Shown here: piece after piece, positions 26,077 to 34,611 of the stretch
Numbering within the stretch: the stretch's first letter is position 1
How the letters are laid out: every line of letters starts with the position of its first letter
Assembly (NCBI GenBank): GCA_013177945.1
Contig: JABLXW010000002.1
Location: forward strand, 55,904-119,903
Reading direction: 5' to 3'
Source: Bacillota bacterium
Lineage (GTDB): Bacteria > Bacillota > DSM-12270 > Thermacetogeniales > Thermacetogeniaceae
DNA length: 64,000 bases
Notes under the pieces: generated by a model
Told to the model about the DNA's origin: nothing
Seen by the model: only the letters and a program-made list of their open reading frames with translations
The model's database searches: none
Program-made: the position numbers and the translations under genes

Positions 26077-28308
26077 GTGAAAAAGAAAATAGGCTGTTTG
26101 CTGGCCGCCGCCCTTGTGACCGCCGCTGCATTTACCCTTGCGCCGGTAGGTGCGGCAGCAGCCGACGTAATGACCGTAATTCCAGGAGGAGGCACGGTGC
26201 TGATAGAGGAAAGCGCGGTGAACAAAAGCGGCCCCCACATCTCCGGGCAGGAGGCCTTGAAGATCGTCAGGGCGGCCTTCCCTTACCTTCCCGCGGAGGG
26301 AGAACCGCGGATCGACCTGGAGGAAGATAACTACCGCGGGCGAACAGTCTGGCGCATCAATGCGGAAGAACGCCCTTCCTACAGGTTGGGTCCGCCGCCC
26401 GGTTACTCTGCCGCCGTGGATGCAGTCACCGGGGAGATTCTTGAAATGCACTGGCGCCTGGAGCGGCGCGCGGGGGCACAAGAGATCAAGGGTGTGATCT
26501 CCCGCGAGAAAGCCCGCGCGGCGGCCGAAAGCCTGGCCCGGCGGTTGCAGCCGGAAAAGTTCGCCCGGATGACCGCCAATCCTTCGCCGTCCGCGTATTC
26601 TGGCTACCGCTGGCCGGCGCTAGACGCGGCCTACCGTTTCTCCTGGAGCCGCACCCAGAACGGCATACCCGTGGGGGACGACGGGCTGCACATTGCCGTG
26701 GACGCCATGACCGGTCTGGTTACCGGTTACACCCTGTTGTGGCTGGACGATCTAAAGCTGCCTCCTGCCGGGGCCGTGTTGTCGGCCGGCGAGATTCCCG
26801 CAAAGGTTGCGGCGAAGGCCGGCATGGCGCTGGTCTATGAGGTCTTTCCCGGCGGTGCGGCGCCGGCGCAGGTCAGGCCGGTCTACCAGATCAACTCCCG
26901 GTGCGCGTGCCTGGTGGATGCCCGCACGGGGGATTTTTTGAACTTTCAGGGAGAGCCCGTTAAAGAATGCGTGCTGTACGCTCCCGAAGACTACGCGCAC
27001 ATCAGGGGTGAAGGTAATCCCCCCGCTCCCGGCGCCGGGATTGATCCGACCAGGGCCAGGGAGGCGGCCGAGCGGTTCTTCCGGCTGCTCGGGTACGAGG
27101 GGCCGGTGGAGCGGTCCGGCGGAGGTGAAAGCAGCGGTCCCCTCGGCAGGCGGGCGTGGTGGAACTACGATTTGCGCCTGGAAGGGCAAGATGGACCTGC
27201 ACTGAGTGTAGGCATCGATTCGGGCACCGGGGAGGTTGTCGAATTCCACGACGACGCCTGCCGCGTCTTGCGTCCCGACCCCGGTGAAAAGCGTCTCACG
27301 CGGGACGAGGCGCTGGCCGTGGCCCGGGAGTTCATCCGGAAGGTCAGTCCCGCCTGCGCGGGCCATGTGGCGCTCGAAAAAAGCCCGCCGGAATGGCGCC
27401 GGGACGAGGATGGCCACTCTTTCCGGTTCTTCCGGGTGGTCAACGGGATTCCCTTCCCGATGGACGGCATCGAAGTAGATATCGCTCCCGACGGCCGGGT
27501 GGTCGGCTACCGGTGCGAGTGGCACCGCGTGAACTTTCCCCAACCCCAAAGTGTCATTTCGCCGGCGGAAGCCGCCCGCCGGTGGGTGACCAACGCTTCC
27601 TACGAGCTGAAGTACTACCTGCCCCGGACGGACGACGGGCGCCCCTGTGCCGGGGCGCGGCTCGTGTACTTTTTGAAGGAGGCGGTCGCCGTTGACGCCG
27701 TGACGGGGCAGGTCCTGGGGCCCGACGGGCGGCCCCAGGGGAGCCCGGCGCCAGGCTACGACTTCCGGGGGAGCCGGGCGGCGGACTACTTGCAGTTGCT
27801 GGCGGAGAGCGGCCTCCTGCCCGCGCCGGAAAAGTTTGCCCCGTCGGCGCCGGTGACCAGGCGCGAGGCCGTCAGGGTGCTGGTGGCCGCCGCCAGGCGC
27901 TACTATGGCGCCAAGGAGGTCCCCGCCGCGCCCAGTTTCCGCGACGTGGCGCCCGGCGACGCGGACTTCGGCGCCGTCGAGACGGCGGTGGCCCTGGGCA
28001 TTGTGCCCGGGGGCGGTTCTTTCGGCCCGGACCAACCCCTGGACAGGAAAACGCTGGCCGCGTGGCTGGTCAATGCCGCGGGATACGGTGAGGTGGCGGC
28101 CATCCCCAACCGGATCACCTCGCCCTTTGCCGACACGGCGGCCCTCTCCGGGCGGGAACAGAACTGCATCGGGCTGGCCTACGGGCTCGGGTTCATGCGG
28201 GGCGACGGCACAGGAAGGTTCCGGCCCGACGAGCCGGTGACCTGGGAGGAACTCGCCGCTGCGGTGATCCGGGCGCTGCCGCTGCTGGGGGGCGGACGGG
28301 AGTGGTAG
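26077..28308 (+). CDS. Exported YcdB/YcdC-repeat protein with C-terminal SLH domains
   Basis: 743 residues from GTG 26077 (AGGAGGGAG upstream): signal peptide (GCLLAAALVTAAAFTLAPVGAAAA), then repeated PepSY-like YcdB/YcdC units (each with VDAVTGEILEMHW-type ends, at least four), then SLH motifs near residues 565-740 (VTRREAVRVLVAAARR, ALGIVPGGGSFGPDQPLD, FMRGDGTGRFRPDEPVTW). PepSY-type domains often inhibit or regulate secreted proteases; the role here is unknown. The upstream 189 in-frame bases lack a ribosome binding site and are not counted. Confidence 0.78.
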   Translation: MKKKIGCLLAAALVTAAAFTLAPVGAAAADVMTVIPGGGTVLIEESAVNKSGPHISGQEALKIVRAAFPYLPAEGEPRIDLEEDNYRGRTVWRINAEERPSYRLGPPPGYSAAVDAVTGEILEMHWRLERRAGAQEIKGVISREKARAAAESLARRLQPEKFARMTANPSPSAYSGYRWPALDAAYRFSWSRTQNGIPVGDDGLHIAVDAMTGLVTGYTLLWLDDLKLPPAGAVLSAGEIPAKVAAKAGMALVYEVFPGGAAPAQVRPVYQINSRCACLVDARTGDFLNFQGEPVKECVLYAPEDYAHIRGEGNPPAPGAGIDPTRAREAAERFFRLLGYEGPVERSGGGESSGPLGRRAWWNYDLRLEGQDGPALSVGIDSGTGEVVEFHDDACRVLRPDPGEKRLTRDEALAVAREFIRKVSPACAGHVALEKSPPEWRRDEDGHSFRFFRVVNGIPFPMDGIEVDIAPDGRVVGYRCEWHRVNFPQPQSVISPAEAARRWVTNASYELKYYLPRTDDGRPCAGARLVYFLKEAVAVDAVTGQVLGPDGRPQGSPAPGYDFRGSRAADYLQLLAESGLLPAPEKFAPSAPVTRREAVRVLVAAARRYYGAKEVPAAPSFRDVAPGDADFGAVETAVALGIVPGGGSFGPDQPLDRKTLAAWLVNAAGYGEVAAIPNRITSPFADTAALSGREQNCIGLAYGLGFMRGDGTGRFRPDEPVTWEELAAAVIRALPLLGGGREW

Positions 28309-28347
28309 CCCCTTTCCGCTGCGTCAACTGGAATACCCTCGCGGAGA

Positions 28348-28974
28348 GTGAGTGCAAACAGGCCGCGAGGTTACCCGTTTCAGCGGGAACAAGAGGAGCT
28401 TAACAGGCGGAGGCAGGAGAAGATGAGTTACCAGCTAGGTTATCTCGACGTACTAAAGGCGGATTTTTTGCCACTAGATCCCCTTGATACTTTACTGCTG
28501 GCGGGTGTTTTCCTCGGCATCCCCTTTCTCGTCATCTGGGGGCTGAAAGCGGCAGGCGAGTGGCGCAGGCGCTGGTGGCTCCTGCCGGTGACCATCGCTT
28601 TCCCCTTGTTTATATTGCTTTTTGCAAGCTTGCCGCAGGCGGGATCAGGCTGGCAGCTGACTGACAAAGGGCTCGAACTCAAGACGTGGCCGGTCTCCGC
28701 CGCGCTCGACCTGAAGGGGACGCGGGCGGCGCTGGTGGAAAGCTCAAGCCCGTGGCGGCCGGTAGTGCGAACGAACGGCTACGGCACAGCGGGGCTCACC
28801 ACCGGCTGGTGCAAACTTGCCAACGGCAGGAAAGCGGTGGTGTTCCGTCACCTGCGCCCGAGCCGGATGGTGGTGCTGGAGTCGGAAGGCCGCTATTACG
28901 TGCTGGCCCACCCGGGCGTGGAGGAACTCTATTCTGCGTTGCTGGCCCGGGGGGTGAAGCAGGGTGCCCTTTAG
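28348..28974 (+). CDS. Membrane protein of unknown function with a PH-like C-terminal part
   Basis: 208 residues with two transmembrane segments (LDTLLLAGVFLGIPFLVIWG and WWLLPVTIAFPLFILLFASL) followed by a ~90-residue beta-rich region, a layout seen in bacterial PH-domain membrane proteins. No enzyme motif. GTG start. It overlaps the next gene by 11 bases, so the two are likely translated together. Confidence 0.5.
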   Translation: MSANRPRGYPFQREQEELNRRRQEKMSYQLGYLDVLKADFLPLDPLDTLLLAGVFLGIPFLVIWGLKAAGEWRRRWWLLPVTIAFPLFILLFASLPQAGSGWQLTDKGLELKTWPVSAALDLKGTRAALVESSSPWRPVVRTNGYGTAGLTTGWCKLANGRKAVVFRHLRPSRMVVLESEGRYYVLAHPGVEELYSALLARGVKQGAL

Positions 28975-29467
28975 CTTCACAATTGCTCCCCCGGACGGCA
29001 CGACTAGGGTGGTAACCCTGGGCACGTTTTTGCTGCTCGGCGGCCTCACCTTCTGGATCTGGATCGTGTCCGGGGAAGAAACAGAAGCCCTTATCTTTAC
29101 CTTCTTCCTGGTTTGGGGCCCGCTGGCTGTGACCTGGCTTTTTGCGCCCCGCGGCTACCTGGTATCCCGGGAGGGAATTGTTATCCGCCGGGCGGTTGGT
29201 TCGTTTACCATCCCTGCTGCGGAAGTCGAATCGGTTGAGCTCGTTGGCAGGGTGAGGCCGGGGATAAGGCTCTGGGCGTCCGGCGGGCTTTTCGGCTGGT
29301 TCGGCCTCTTTACCCTGAAGGACGGGGGCACGGCGAAAGTCTACGCCACCCGCTGGGACCGGATGGTGCGGATCAAGACCCGCCGGGAGATTTACCTTCT
29401 TTCCCCGGCGGAGCCGCAGAAGTTCTACGAGGCGCTGCGGGTTCGGCTTTGCGGCACTGCGGGTTAG
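28964..29467 (+). CDS. Small bacterial PH-domain-like membrane protein
   Basis: 167 residues: two N-terminal membrane segments (VVTLGTFLLLGGLTFWIWIV; FTFFLVWGPLAVTWLFA) then a compact beta domain (YLVSREGIVIRRAVGSFTIP, KVYATRWDRMVRIKTRREIY) that fits bPH folds. It overlaps both the preceding and following genes. The family assignment is by pattern only. Confidence 0.5.
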   Translation: MPFSFTIAPPDGTTRVVTLGTFLLLGGLTFWIWIVSGEETEALIFTFFLVWGPLAVTWLFAPRGYLVSREGIVIRRAVGSFTIPAAEVESVELVGRVRPGIRLWASGGLFGWFGLFTLKDGGTAKVYATRWDRMVRIKTRREIYLLSPAEPQKFYEALRVRLCGTAG

Positions 29468-29547
29468 TGGTGCTGCCCGGCGTGTCCGGTGGCGCGGGCT
29501 GCGGTTGGAGGCCGCAGGAGCGACGTGATCTGGGGGGTGTTGACCCG

Positions 29548-29886
29548 GTGAGAAAAAAGCTGATCCTGGGGATAAGTTTACTGCTGGCCGCAGCCGGAAT
29601 CGTGCTGGCGACGCTCTTCCTGCCGGTGGCGGTGGAGACGGGGACTGAGGAGCTGCGCGCAGTACGGCTAGGATGGCCTTTCTGGTTCGTGGTGCAGGAC
29701 CAGAGTTGCTACAGCCCGCCGGGGGACGTGTGGACCACCTGCTTTCTCTCCCCGTGGGAGTGCCCCTTCGCGGTGGTGTGGTGGCGCTTTCTGGCGTCGT
29801 GTGCGGCGGTGGCGGGTCTGCTGTGGCTTGTGCTGCGCGCGGTTGCACTGTTGACCGGCTGGCGGGCGGGTGCCGGCCGGGCGTGA
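29548..29886 (+). CDS. Small hypothetical membrane protein
   Basis: 112 residues with an N-terminal membrane helix (KLILGISLLLAAAGIVLATL), a middle loop with three cysteines (SCYSPP, TTCF, WECPF) and a second helix (FLASCAAVAGLLWLVLRAVA). No family recognised. GTG 29548 has GGGGGGTGT upstream; an in-frame ATG-like start at 29449 would overlap the previous gene and lacks a site. Confidence 0.45.
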   Translation: MRKKLILGISLLLAAAGIVLATLFLPVAVETGTEELRAVRLGWPFWFVVQDQSCYSPPGDVWTTCFLSPWECPFAVVWWRFLASCAAVAGLLWLVLRAVALLTGWRAGAGRA

Positions 29887-30157
29887 GCGATGGGAGGTTG
29901 GTGTCCTGGTGAAGTGACCCGGGTCCCAACATCGACCACCGGCGGGTCCAGAACCAGATGCGGTTCTTCGAGCGCCACGGCCGGAGCCTGACGCTTTCCC
30001 TGGTGCCCCGCGCGGGGCGAGTGGCGGTGGGGAGACGTGGTGTACTGGTGGCTGCCGGGCAGTCGGCTCCTCTGCGGGATTGTATCCGACAGGCCGGGCG
30101 CTTCCGGGCTCCCCATGGTGATCCACATGGTGTCCCCCTGATTTTCAATTATTCTTC

Positions 30158-30195
30158 GGTTTACAAAATGCAATATTTTTGATAAAATGTAAACC
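30158..30195 (+). promoter_or_regulatory. Promoter with a perfect inverted-repeat operator
   Basis: GGTTTACA (30158-30165) and its exact reverse complement TGTAAACC (30188-30195) are 22 bases apart. TTTACA (30160-30165) serves as -35 and TAAAAT (30183-30188) as -10 with a 17-base spacer, so the operator arms overlap both promoter boxes. This fits autorepression by the XRE-type regulator encoded just downstream. Confidence 0.65.
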
Positions 30196-30210
30196 AGGGG
30201 TGAAAAGGTG

Positions 30211-31278
30211 ATGGTCGGAGAACGGCTCAGGCTGGCCCGGCGGGCCGCCGGACTGAATTTGCGGGAATTAGCCAACCGTGTGGGTGTGTCGCCTCAGGCC
30301 ATTTCAAAGTACGAACGGGGCTTAGACATACCAAGTTCCGGTGTCCTGCTCCGTCTGGCAGAGGCGCTCGGGGTCAAGGTTGAATATTTTTTCCGGACGC
30401 GTAGGGTGAACCTTTCCGTGCCGGCTTACCGTAAAAATTCTGCCCTGCGCCGCAAGCAAGAACAAACGATCCTTGCCCAAATCCAGGGGTGGCTTGAACG
30501 ATATCTCGAGATTGAAGCGCTTTTCCCGCCTGGCGACGCCGCACGCGGCTTTGCTTTACCGGAGGGCGTAAATCCCAGGATTACCGTGCCGGAAGAAGCG
30601 GAGCGGGTGGCGGAAGAGCTAAGGGCGGCCTGGCAGTTAGGCTTGGCCCCCATCGAAAACCTGACCGAACTTCTTGAGGATAGAGGGATCAAGGTTGGGT
30701 TGGTGGACGGTGCGGAGGGCTTTGACGCCTGCACCTTCATGATGGAGGACAACACCCCGGTCATTGTTATGCGGCGTAGTCTTCCCGGCGACCGCCAGCG
30801 CTTCAATTTGGCCCACGAATTAGGGCACATTATTCTCCGGCCCGAAAAAGGGGCGAGTGCAGAGAAAGCGGCGCACCGGTTTGCCGGTGCTTTTTTAGTC
30901 CCCGCACCGGCGGCGCGCCGCGAATTGGGGGAGCGGCGGCAGGCGCTTAGCCTCTACGAACTGCACCTTTTAAAGCATAAGTACGGCCTCAGTATGCAGG
31001 CCTGGATCTACCGGGCGAAGGATTTAAGTATCATTTCGGAAGCGCTCGCCGCGAATTTGTTCCGCGAATTTCGCCGCCATGGTTGGCACCAGAAAGAACC
31101 CGGCGATGCTCTGCCCCCCGAGGAACCAAAGCGAATGGAACGGCTGGTGATGCGTGCGCTTGCGGAGGATCTGATCTCAGAATCCCGTGCCGCCGAACTG
31201 CTCGCCAAATCCCTGGCTGAATTTTGGCGGGAGGTGGCCGAGCAGCATGGCGGATTCCCGGCAGATCCACGTGACTGA
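30211..31278 (+). CDS. XRE repressor fused to an ImmA/IrrE metallopeptidase domain
   Basis: 355 residues. Residues 1-65 form an XRE helix-turn-helix (MVGERLRLARRAAGLNLREL, GVSPQAISKYERGLDIPS). Residues ~150-290 carry the zinc peptidase motif HELGH in NLAHELGHIIL and the following AHRFAGAFLVP helix. ImmA proteases inactivate ICEBs1-type repressors; fused forms combine both functions and often act as antitoxins. The PIN gene overlaps its end by 32 bases, so this pair may be a toxin-antitoxin module. AGGGGTG precedes the ATG at 30211; GTG at 30208 is also possible. Confidence 0.85.
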   Translation: MVGERLRLARRAAGLNLRELANRVGVSPQAISKYERGLDIPSSGVLLRLAEALGVKVEYFFRTRRVNLSVPAYRKNSALRRKQEQTILAQIQGWLERYLEIEALFPPGDAARGFALPEGVNPRITVPEEAERVAEELRAAWQLGLAPIENLTELLEDRGIKVGLVDGAEGFDACTFMMEDNTPVIVMRRSLPGDRQRFNLAHELGHIILRPEKGASAEKAAHRFAGAFLVPAPAARRELGERRQALSLYELHLLKHKYGLSMQAWIYRAKDLSIISEALAANLFREFRRHGWHQKEPGDALPPEEPKRMERLVMRALAEDLISESRAAELLAKSLAEFWREVAEQHGGFPADPRD

Positions 31279-31744
31279 CACGAATATCTGGATCGACCTG
31301 TATGCCGGCGGGATTATTTACGAAGCGTTCCAACTGCCGCTCCGGTTTATCGCCCCTGATGTGGTTATTGCCGAATTACAGGCGCCCGATGGACGAGACC
31401 TGGTATCCCTCGGATTGCAGCAGGAGGAACTTGCCGGCGACGAGGTCCGCCTAGTCATTCAATTAGCAAGCCGGTATCCCGCGCCCTCGCGCGTGGACCT
31501 TTTTGCCCTGGCGCTGGCCAAAGCAAGGGGCGCTGTTTTGCTAACCGGTGATAGGCACCTGCGGAAAGCCGCAGAACAAGAGAAAGTATCAGTGCACGGG
31601 ACGCTATGGATACTGGACGAACTGGTTCGACAGCGGATCGTTACACCCCAAAAAGCGGCCCGAGCGCTGGAAAAGATGCGGGCGAAGGGAAGCCGCCTGC
31701 CCCGCGCCGAGTGCGAACGCCGGCTGAGAAAATGGGGAAGATGA
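31247..31744 (+). CDS. PIN-domain protein (probable toxin partner of the XRE-ImmA protein)
   Basis: 165 residues beginning MADSRQIHVTDTNIWIDLY, with the first PIN Asp in TDTNIWID, a middle acidic residue in VVIAELQAPD, and later AVLLTGDRHLRKAA carrying the second conserved Asp region. PIN toxins cut RNA. It starts inside the upstream gene behind GGGAGGTGG, indicating coupling. An ordinary VapC is shorter (~130 aa); the extra tail is basic. Confidence 0.75.
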   Translation: MADSRQIHVTDTNIWIDLYAGGIIYEAFQLPLRFIAPDVVIAELQAPDGRDLVSLGLQQEELAGDEVRLVIQLASRYPAPSRVDLFALALAKARGAVLLTGDRHLRKAAEQEKVSVHGTLWILDELVRQRIVTPQKAARALEKMRAKGSRLPRAECERRLRKWGR

Positions 31745-31816
31745 GACGGTTGACGCTGCAGGGGGTTCGATAGGAAGAATGACGGCATTTGCCTTCGCCC
31801 ATGCCCGGCACACATA

Positions 31817-31850
31817 AGAGGGGAGTGGCCTTGCCACTCCCCTTGGCATA
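31817..31850. terminator. Hairpin between convergent genes
   Basis: GGGGAGTGGC (31820-31829), a 3-base loop and GCCACTCCCC (31833-31842) form a perfect 10-bp stem between the PIN gene (+) and the exported-protein gene (-). T-runs on either side are weak, so it may be a bidirectional terminator of modest strength. Confidence 0.55.
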
Positions 31851-31872
31851 AAAGTTTTTCCGGATTTCCAGT

Positions 31873-32505
31873 CTACCAGTACCAGGCGCTGACCGAAGCT
31901 CCGTCAGACTCAGCTCCTGCGCCCCCGTTGTAGTTTGACGAGTAGGCTTCCGCATACCACCCGATCCGGTAGTTGTCAGCCCTTGCTTTGTGCCAGATGG
32001 TGGCAGTAGTACTGTTGGTAGGAGCTGAAGTCTCGTCTGCCCTTTTCCCGGCTATTTCTTTTGTGGTGGCGATTTTGCCAGTCTTCGCGCCGCCAGTCTC
32101 ATCCTTGATCTCCTGAGGTGTTAGGTTGTTTTCGTCGACCCTTGTTTTCTTCACGGGAACAAACTCCACATCTCCTGTCTCAGCATTGACGATAGCCTTT
32201 ACGTTTAGCTGCGGCTCTCCCTTAAAGACTTTGACTGGCTCCCTGGTACCCTCCTGGTGAATCTTACCGAAGATGGTGATTGACTCGCCAGGCACGTTCT
32301 CTGCTTCTTTCTCAACTTTACCAGTCTTGCCGCCGCCCGTGTCATCTTTTATCTCCTGAGGTACCAGGTTGTTTTCACTGGCCTGCACCACGCTTCTTTT
32401 CACAGGCTCAACTCCATTTTTTGCCCATGCCACGCCGGCGCCCACCAGAAGGGTGGCCAGAAGACCGACCATTGCTAAGGTCAACCAGCCTTTTTTCGGA
32501 TGCAT
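31873..32505 (-). CDS. Exported protein with two copies of a 20-residue repeat
   Basis: 210 residues. The signal peptide is LTLAMVGLLATLLVGAGVAWA. Two near-identical units, ENNLVPQEIKDDTGGGKTGK and ENNLTPQEIKDETGGAKTGK, lie about 80 residues apart. The C-terminus is Tyr/Ser/Gly-rich with many aromatic residues (NYRIGWYAEAYSSNYNGGAG) and ends SAWYW. No family recognised. AAAGGAGGAAG precedes the ATG. It lies downstream of the anti-sigma/ECF pair on the same strand and could be a target of that sigma factor. Confidence 0.6.
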   Translation of the reverse strand: MHPKKGWLTLAMVGLLATLLVGAGVAWAKNGVEPVKRSVVQASENNLVPQEIKDDTGGGKTGKVEKEAENVPGESITIFGKIHQEGTREPVKVFKGEPQLNVKAIVNAETGDVEFVPVKKTRVDENNLTPQEIKDETGGAKTGKIATTKEIAGKRADETSAPTNSTTATIWHKARADNYRIGWYAEAYSSNYNGGAGAESDGASVSAWYW

Positions 32506-32650
32506 CCTTACTTCCTCCTTTCAGTTTCATTTTGACTAGGGTTTTATCCCCTCACCACGGCTTCTCCCAGGCCAGTCCCCTCCTCTTTATCCCCCCTTTC
32601 CGGAGCCGCAATTACCTGGGTTAAAGCGCGTGCTTATGAAGGCCGGGCGG

Positions 32651-33469
32651 TTAGTCAACCGACGCGGCAATTTTCAGCATTTCCTCTAAAGAAAGTGTGC
32701 CGCTACCATCCTCCAACATGTAAACCAGCCCTTTATCCTCCCATTTGAGCGTGTGACCTACCTTTACGGCAGGTTCTTTACCTGCGTCGTTGATTTCCAT
32801 GATGGGGAACTCGGCCCAGTAGGCCGTCTTGCCACGCACCTTGACCTCCTGCACGGCATCGCCGCCCTGGAGGAAGTTACGCTCATTGGTAATGGTCAGG
32901 AGCAGTCGTTTCCCGGCCTCTTTCGGAACGCCGTAGACGACGCTGACGAAGCCCCGGTCACTTTTCTCCTGCCTGTCCCCGGTCATGGAGATTAGCCTGT
33001 ACCCTTCGGGAAGGTAGGTGGGCAGGTGAACGGAGAAGCCAACGTGTGCCTGGGCCGCGGCAGCCGTAGAAAACTCAGGGCAGCGTTTGGCTTCTTTCAC
33101 TTCCATCTTCTCAAGGCCGCCGAACCTGGCACCGCCATCCCCAGGATGATCTTTGCCCTCCTGCAACTTAGTTACCGTATAACCGTCTCCCGTGCGGATA
33201 ACCTTGTAGACAACGGAAAGCACCGGGGAAATGACCGCCTTGTTAGCCCAGGCCCTTGCTTGCGGCGAAAGGCCAAAGACCAAACCGCCCACCAGCAGGG
33301 CACCGCAAAGGGTTGCGGCCGCGGCTTTTCGCCACGTTATCAATATTGCTCTCCCTTTCCCTTGTTGCATCAGGAGGCGCGTTTTAATCTTGCGAACCAG
33401 ATCGGGGCCTGCCTCGATTTGCTCAGCTTCCCTGGCCATTGCCGCACGCAGCCATTCCTCAAGCTTCAC
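32651..33469 (-). CDS. Probable anti-sigma factor / membrane DUF4367-like protein
   Basis: 272 residues: a cytoplasmic N-terminal ~60 residues, one transmembrane segment (AAAATLCGALLVGGLVFGLS) and an outer region with a DUF4367-like pattern (FSVHLPTYLPEGYRLISM, LLLTITNERNF). The GTG at 33469 with AAAGGAGGGG is preferred over an upstream frame; it overlaps the ECF sigma stop by 11 bases. This is the standard order sigma then anti-sigma, so sequestration of the sigma factor at the membrane is likely. A canonical HxxxCxxC zinc anti-sigma motif is not visible. Confidence 0.65.
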   Translation of the reverse strand: MKLEEWLRAAMAREAEQIEAGPDLVRKIKTRLLMQQGKGRAILITWRKAAAATLCGALLVGGLVFGLSPQARAWANKAVISPVLSVVYKVIRTGDGYTVTKLQEGKDHPGDGGARFGGLEKMEVKEAKRCPEFSTAAAAQAHVGFSVHLPTYLPEGYRLISMTGDRQEKSDRGFVSVVYGVPKEAGKRLLLTITNERNFLQGGDAVQEVKVRGKTAYWAEFPIMEINDAGKEPAVKVGHTLKWEDKGLVYMLEDGSGTLSLEEMLKIAASVD

Positions 33470-34079
33470 TTTGCAACCCCTCCTTTCCAGGGTGTTTTGC
33501 TCTCTGCGTATCAGCTTCACCGCTTAAAAAAAGCTCCGGGGCAATTAGTTTAAGCTCATCGGCTAACTGTTTAAGCGCTGTGTGCAACCGGGACTTTACC
33601 GTACCCTCCCGGCAGCCGAGCACCCGGGATATTTCCTTAAGCGGAAGGTCGTTGTAGTAGCGAAGGACAACCGTGGTGCGCAGCGGGATGCTGAGCTTGC
33701 CGAGTGCCTGCTGCACTAACCGTTTCGTTTCCCCGGCCTCTAAAGCATCCCCTATGGGGTCGTCGCGAAGAGCGCATTCTTGGCCACTCTCAGTGAGGGA
33801 GTCGAGGGAAACAGGCCCTTTTTCCCTTGCGGTAAGTCGCCAGCATATTCTGGTCAGGAGGCGGTAAAACCACGTTTCAAAGGTCGCCGGGTCACGCAAA
33901 CCCTTGATTTTTCGGTAACACTGGACAAAAGCATCCTGAACGGCATCCTCAATAATGTCTTTGCGACCGGTAATGAGGTAGGCCGTCCGTAGCGCTTTCC
34001 CGCTATACTGCTCAATAAGCATTTCGAAAGCTTGCCAATCACCTTCCTGGATGCGTTTAAGCAAAGGAGCTACATTCAA
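33459..34079 (-). CDS. ECF-type sigma factor
   Basis: 206 residues. Region 2 is AFEMLIEQYSGKALRTAYLI...DIIEDAVQDAFVQCYRKI; region 4 is LSIPLRTTVVLRYYNDLPLKEISRVLGCREGTVKSRL. Two domains only, as in extracytoplasmic-function sigmas. The TTG at 34079 follows AAAGGAGCGGCGAGG. It is paired with a membrane anti-sigma candidate and preceded by a GAAC-N16-GTCT sequence that may be its own promoter. Confidence 0.88.
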   Translation of the reverse strand: MNVAPLLKRIQEGDWQAFEMLIEQYSGKALRTAYLITGRKDIIEDAVQDAFVQCYRKIKGLRDPATFETWFYRLLTRICWRLTAREKGPVSLDSLTESGQECALRDDPIGDALEAGETKRLVQQALGKLSIPLRTTVVLRYYNDLPLKEISRVLGCREGTVKSRLHTALKQLADELKLIAPELFLSGEADTQRAKHPGKEGLQSEA

Positions 34080-34122
34080 CCTCGCCGCTCCTTTCTTCTG
34101 GGAACCCCCTCTACTATATAAG

Positions 34123-34146
34123 AGACAGCAGCCTGGTAAAAGGTTC
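34123..34146 (-). promoter_or_regulatory. Candidate ECF autoregulatory promoter
   Basis: On the minus strand GAACCTTTT (-35, reading from 34146) is followed after 16 bases by GTCT (34126-34123), the GAAC...GTC layout common to ECF promoters. It lies about 45 bases before the sigma factor start. Confidence 0.4.
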
Positions 34147-34201
34147 GGCTCGGACAGATAAAATATTTTATCGTTATGGCGGCTTCCAGGGGCTTTCCTT
34201 G

Positions 34202-34274
34202 GTAGTCGTCATTATGGAGCAGGCGGAGAGCCTCTACCGCGGCTGGCCGGAGGCCGCCTGAATGCTGGGCGGCG
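34202..34274 (+). repeat. 73-bp direct repeat, copy 1
   Basis: Matches 35155-35227 base for base in spacing with about ten substitutions. In one frame both copies end a protein with VVVIMEQAESLYR(G/D)WPEAA and a stop, and most differences are synonymous. Copy 1 has a further ~14 open codons upstream (KIFYRYGGFQGLSL). Both are probably 3' scraps of a duplicated gene, now flanking the RHH/DUF3368 module. Confidence 0.7.
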
Positions 34275-34404
34275 GCGTAGATTAGTTGAGGAGCAGAAGG
34301 GGTCGGAAATAAAGCGGCTTGAGGCAAGTTAGAGAACAGGGTTATAATGGATAGTGAAAACGGTTGGTTTGGGTTATGATGGAAGTACAGGGGGGTGAGG
34401 CATA

Positions 34405-34611
34405 ATGAAACCTCTTCAGGTAGATTTGCCCGATAAGTTGGCGGCGGAGATTGCTGCACTGGTGCAAGCGGGCTGGTTTCGCAGCGAAGATGAGGTTGTG
34501 CGCCTGGCGCTTTTGGAATTCGTTCGGCGCCGCCGTTTTGAGTTAGCAGAACATTTTCAGCGGGAGGATATCGCGTGGGCGCTACGGCAAGAGAAAGAAA
34601 CGAAAACGTAA
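34405..34611 (+). CDS. Ribbon-helix-helix antitoxin-like protein
   Basis: 68 residues: MKPLQVDLPDKLAAEIAALVQAG-type N-terminus (strand then helix) with RSEDEVVRLALLEFVRRRR, as in UPF0175/CopG-like antitoxins. The site AGGGGGGTGAGG precedes the ATG. It overlaps the PIN-type gene by 37 bases, the typical antitoxin-first layout. Confidence 0.75.
   Translation: MKPLQVDLPDKLAAEIAALVQAGWFRSEDEVVRLALLEFVRRRRFELAEHFQREDIAWALRQEKETKT

Noticed and set aside
27903..28169. Long antisense ORFs in the SLH and aro regions
   Set aside because: High-GC coding sequence gives open antisense frames; they lack ribosome binding sites and oppose clear genes.
29958..30182. ORF upstream of the XRE-ImmA operator
   Set aside because: It overlaps the operator and promoter and has no ribosome binding site. 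Basic Arg-rich text typical of a GC-rich non-coding stretch.
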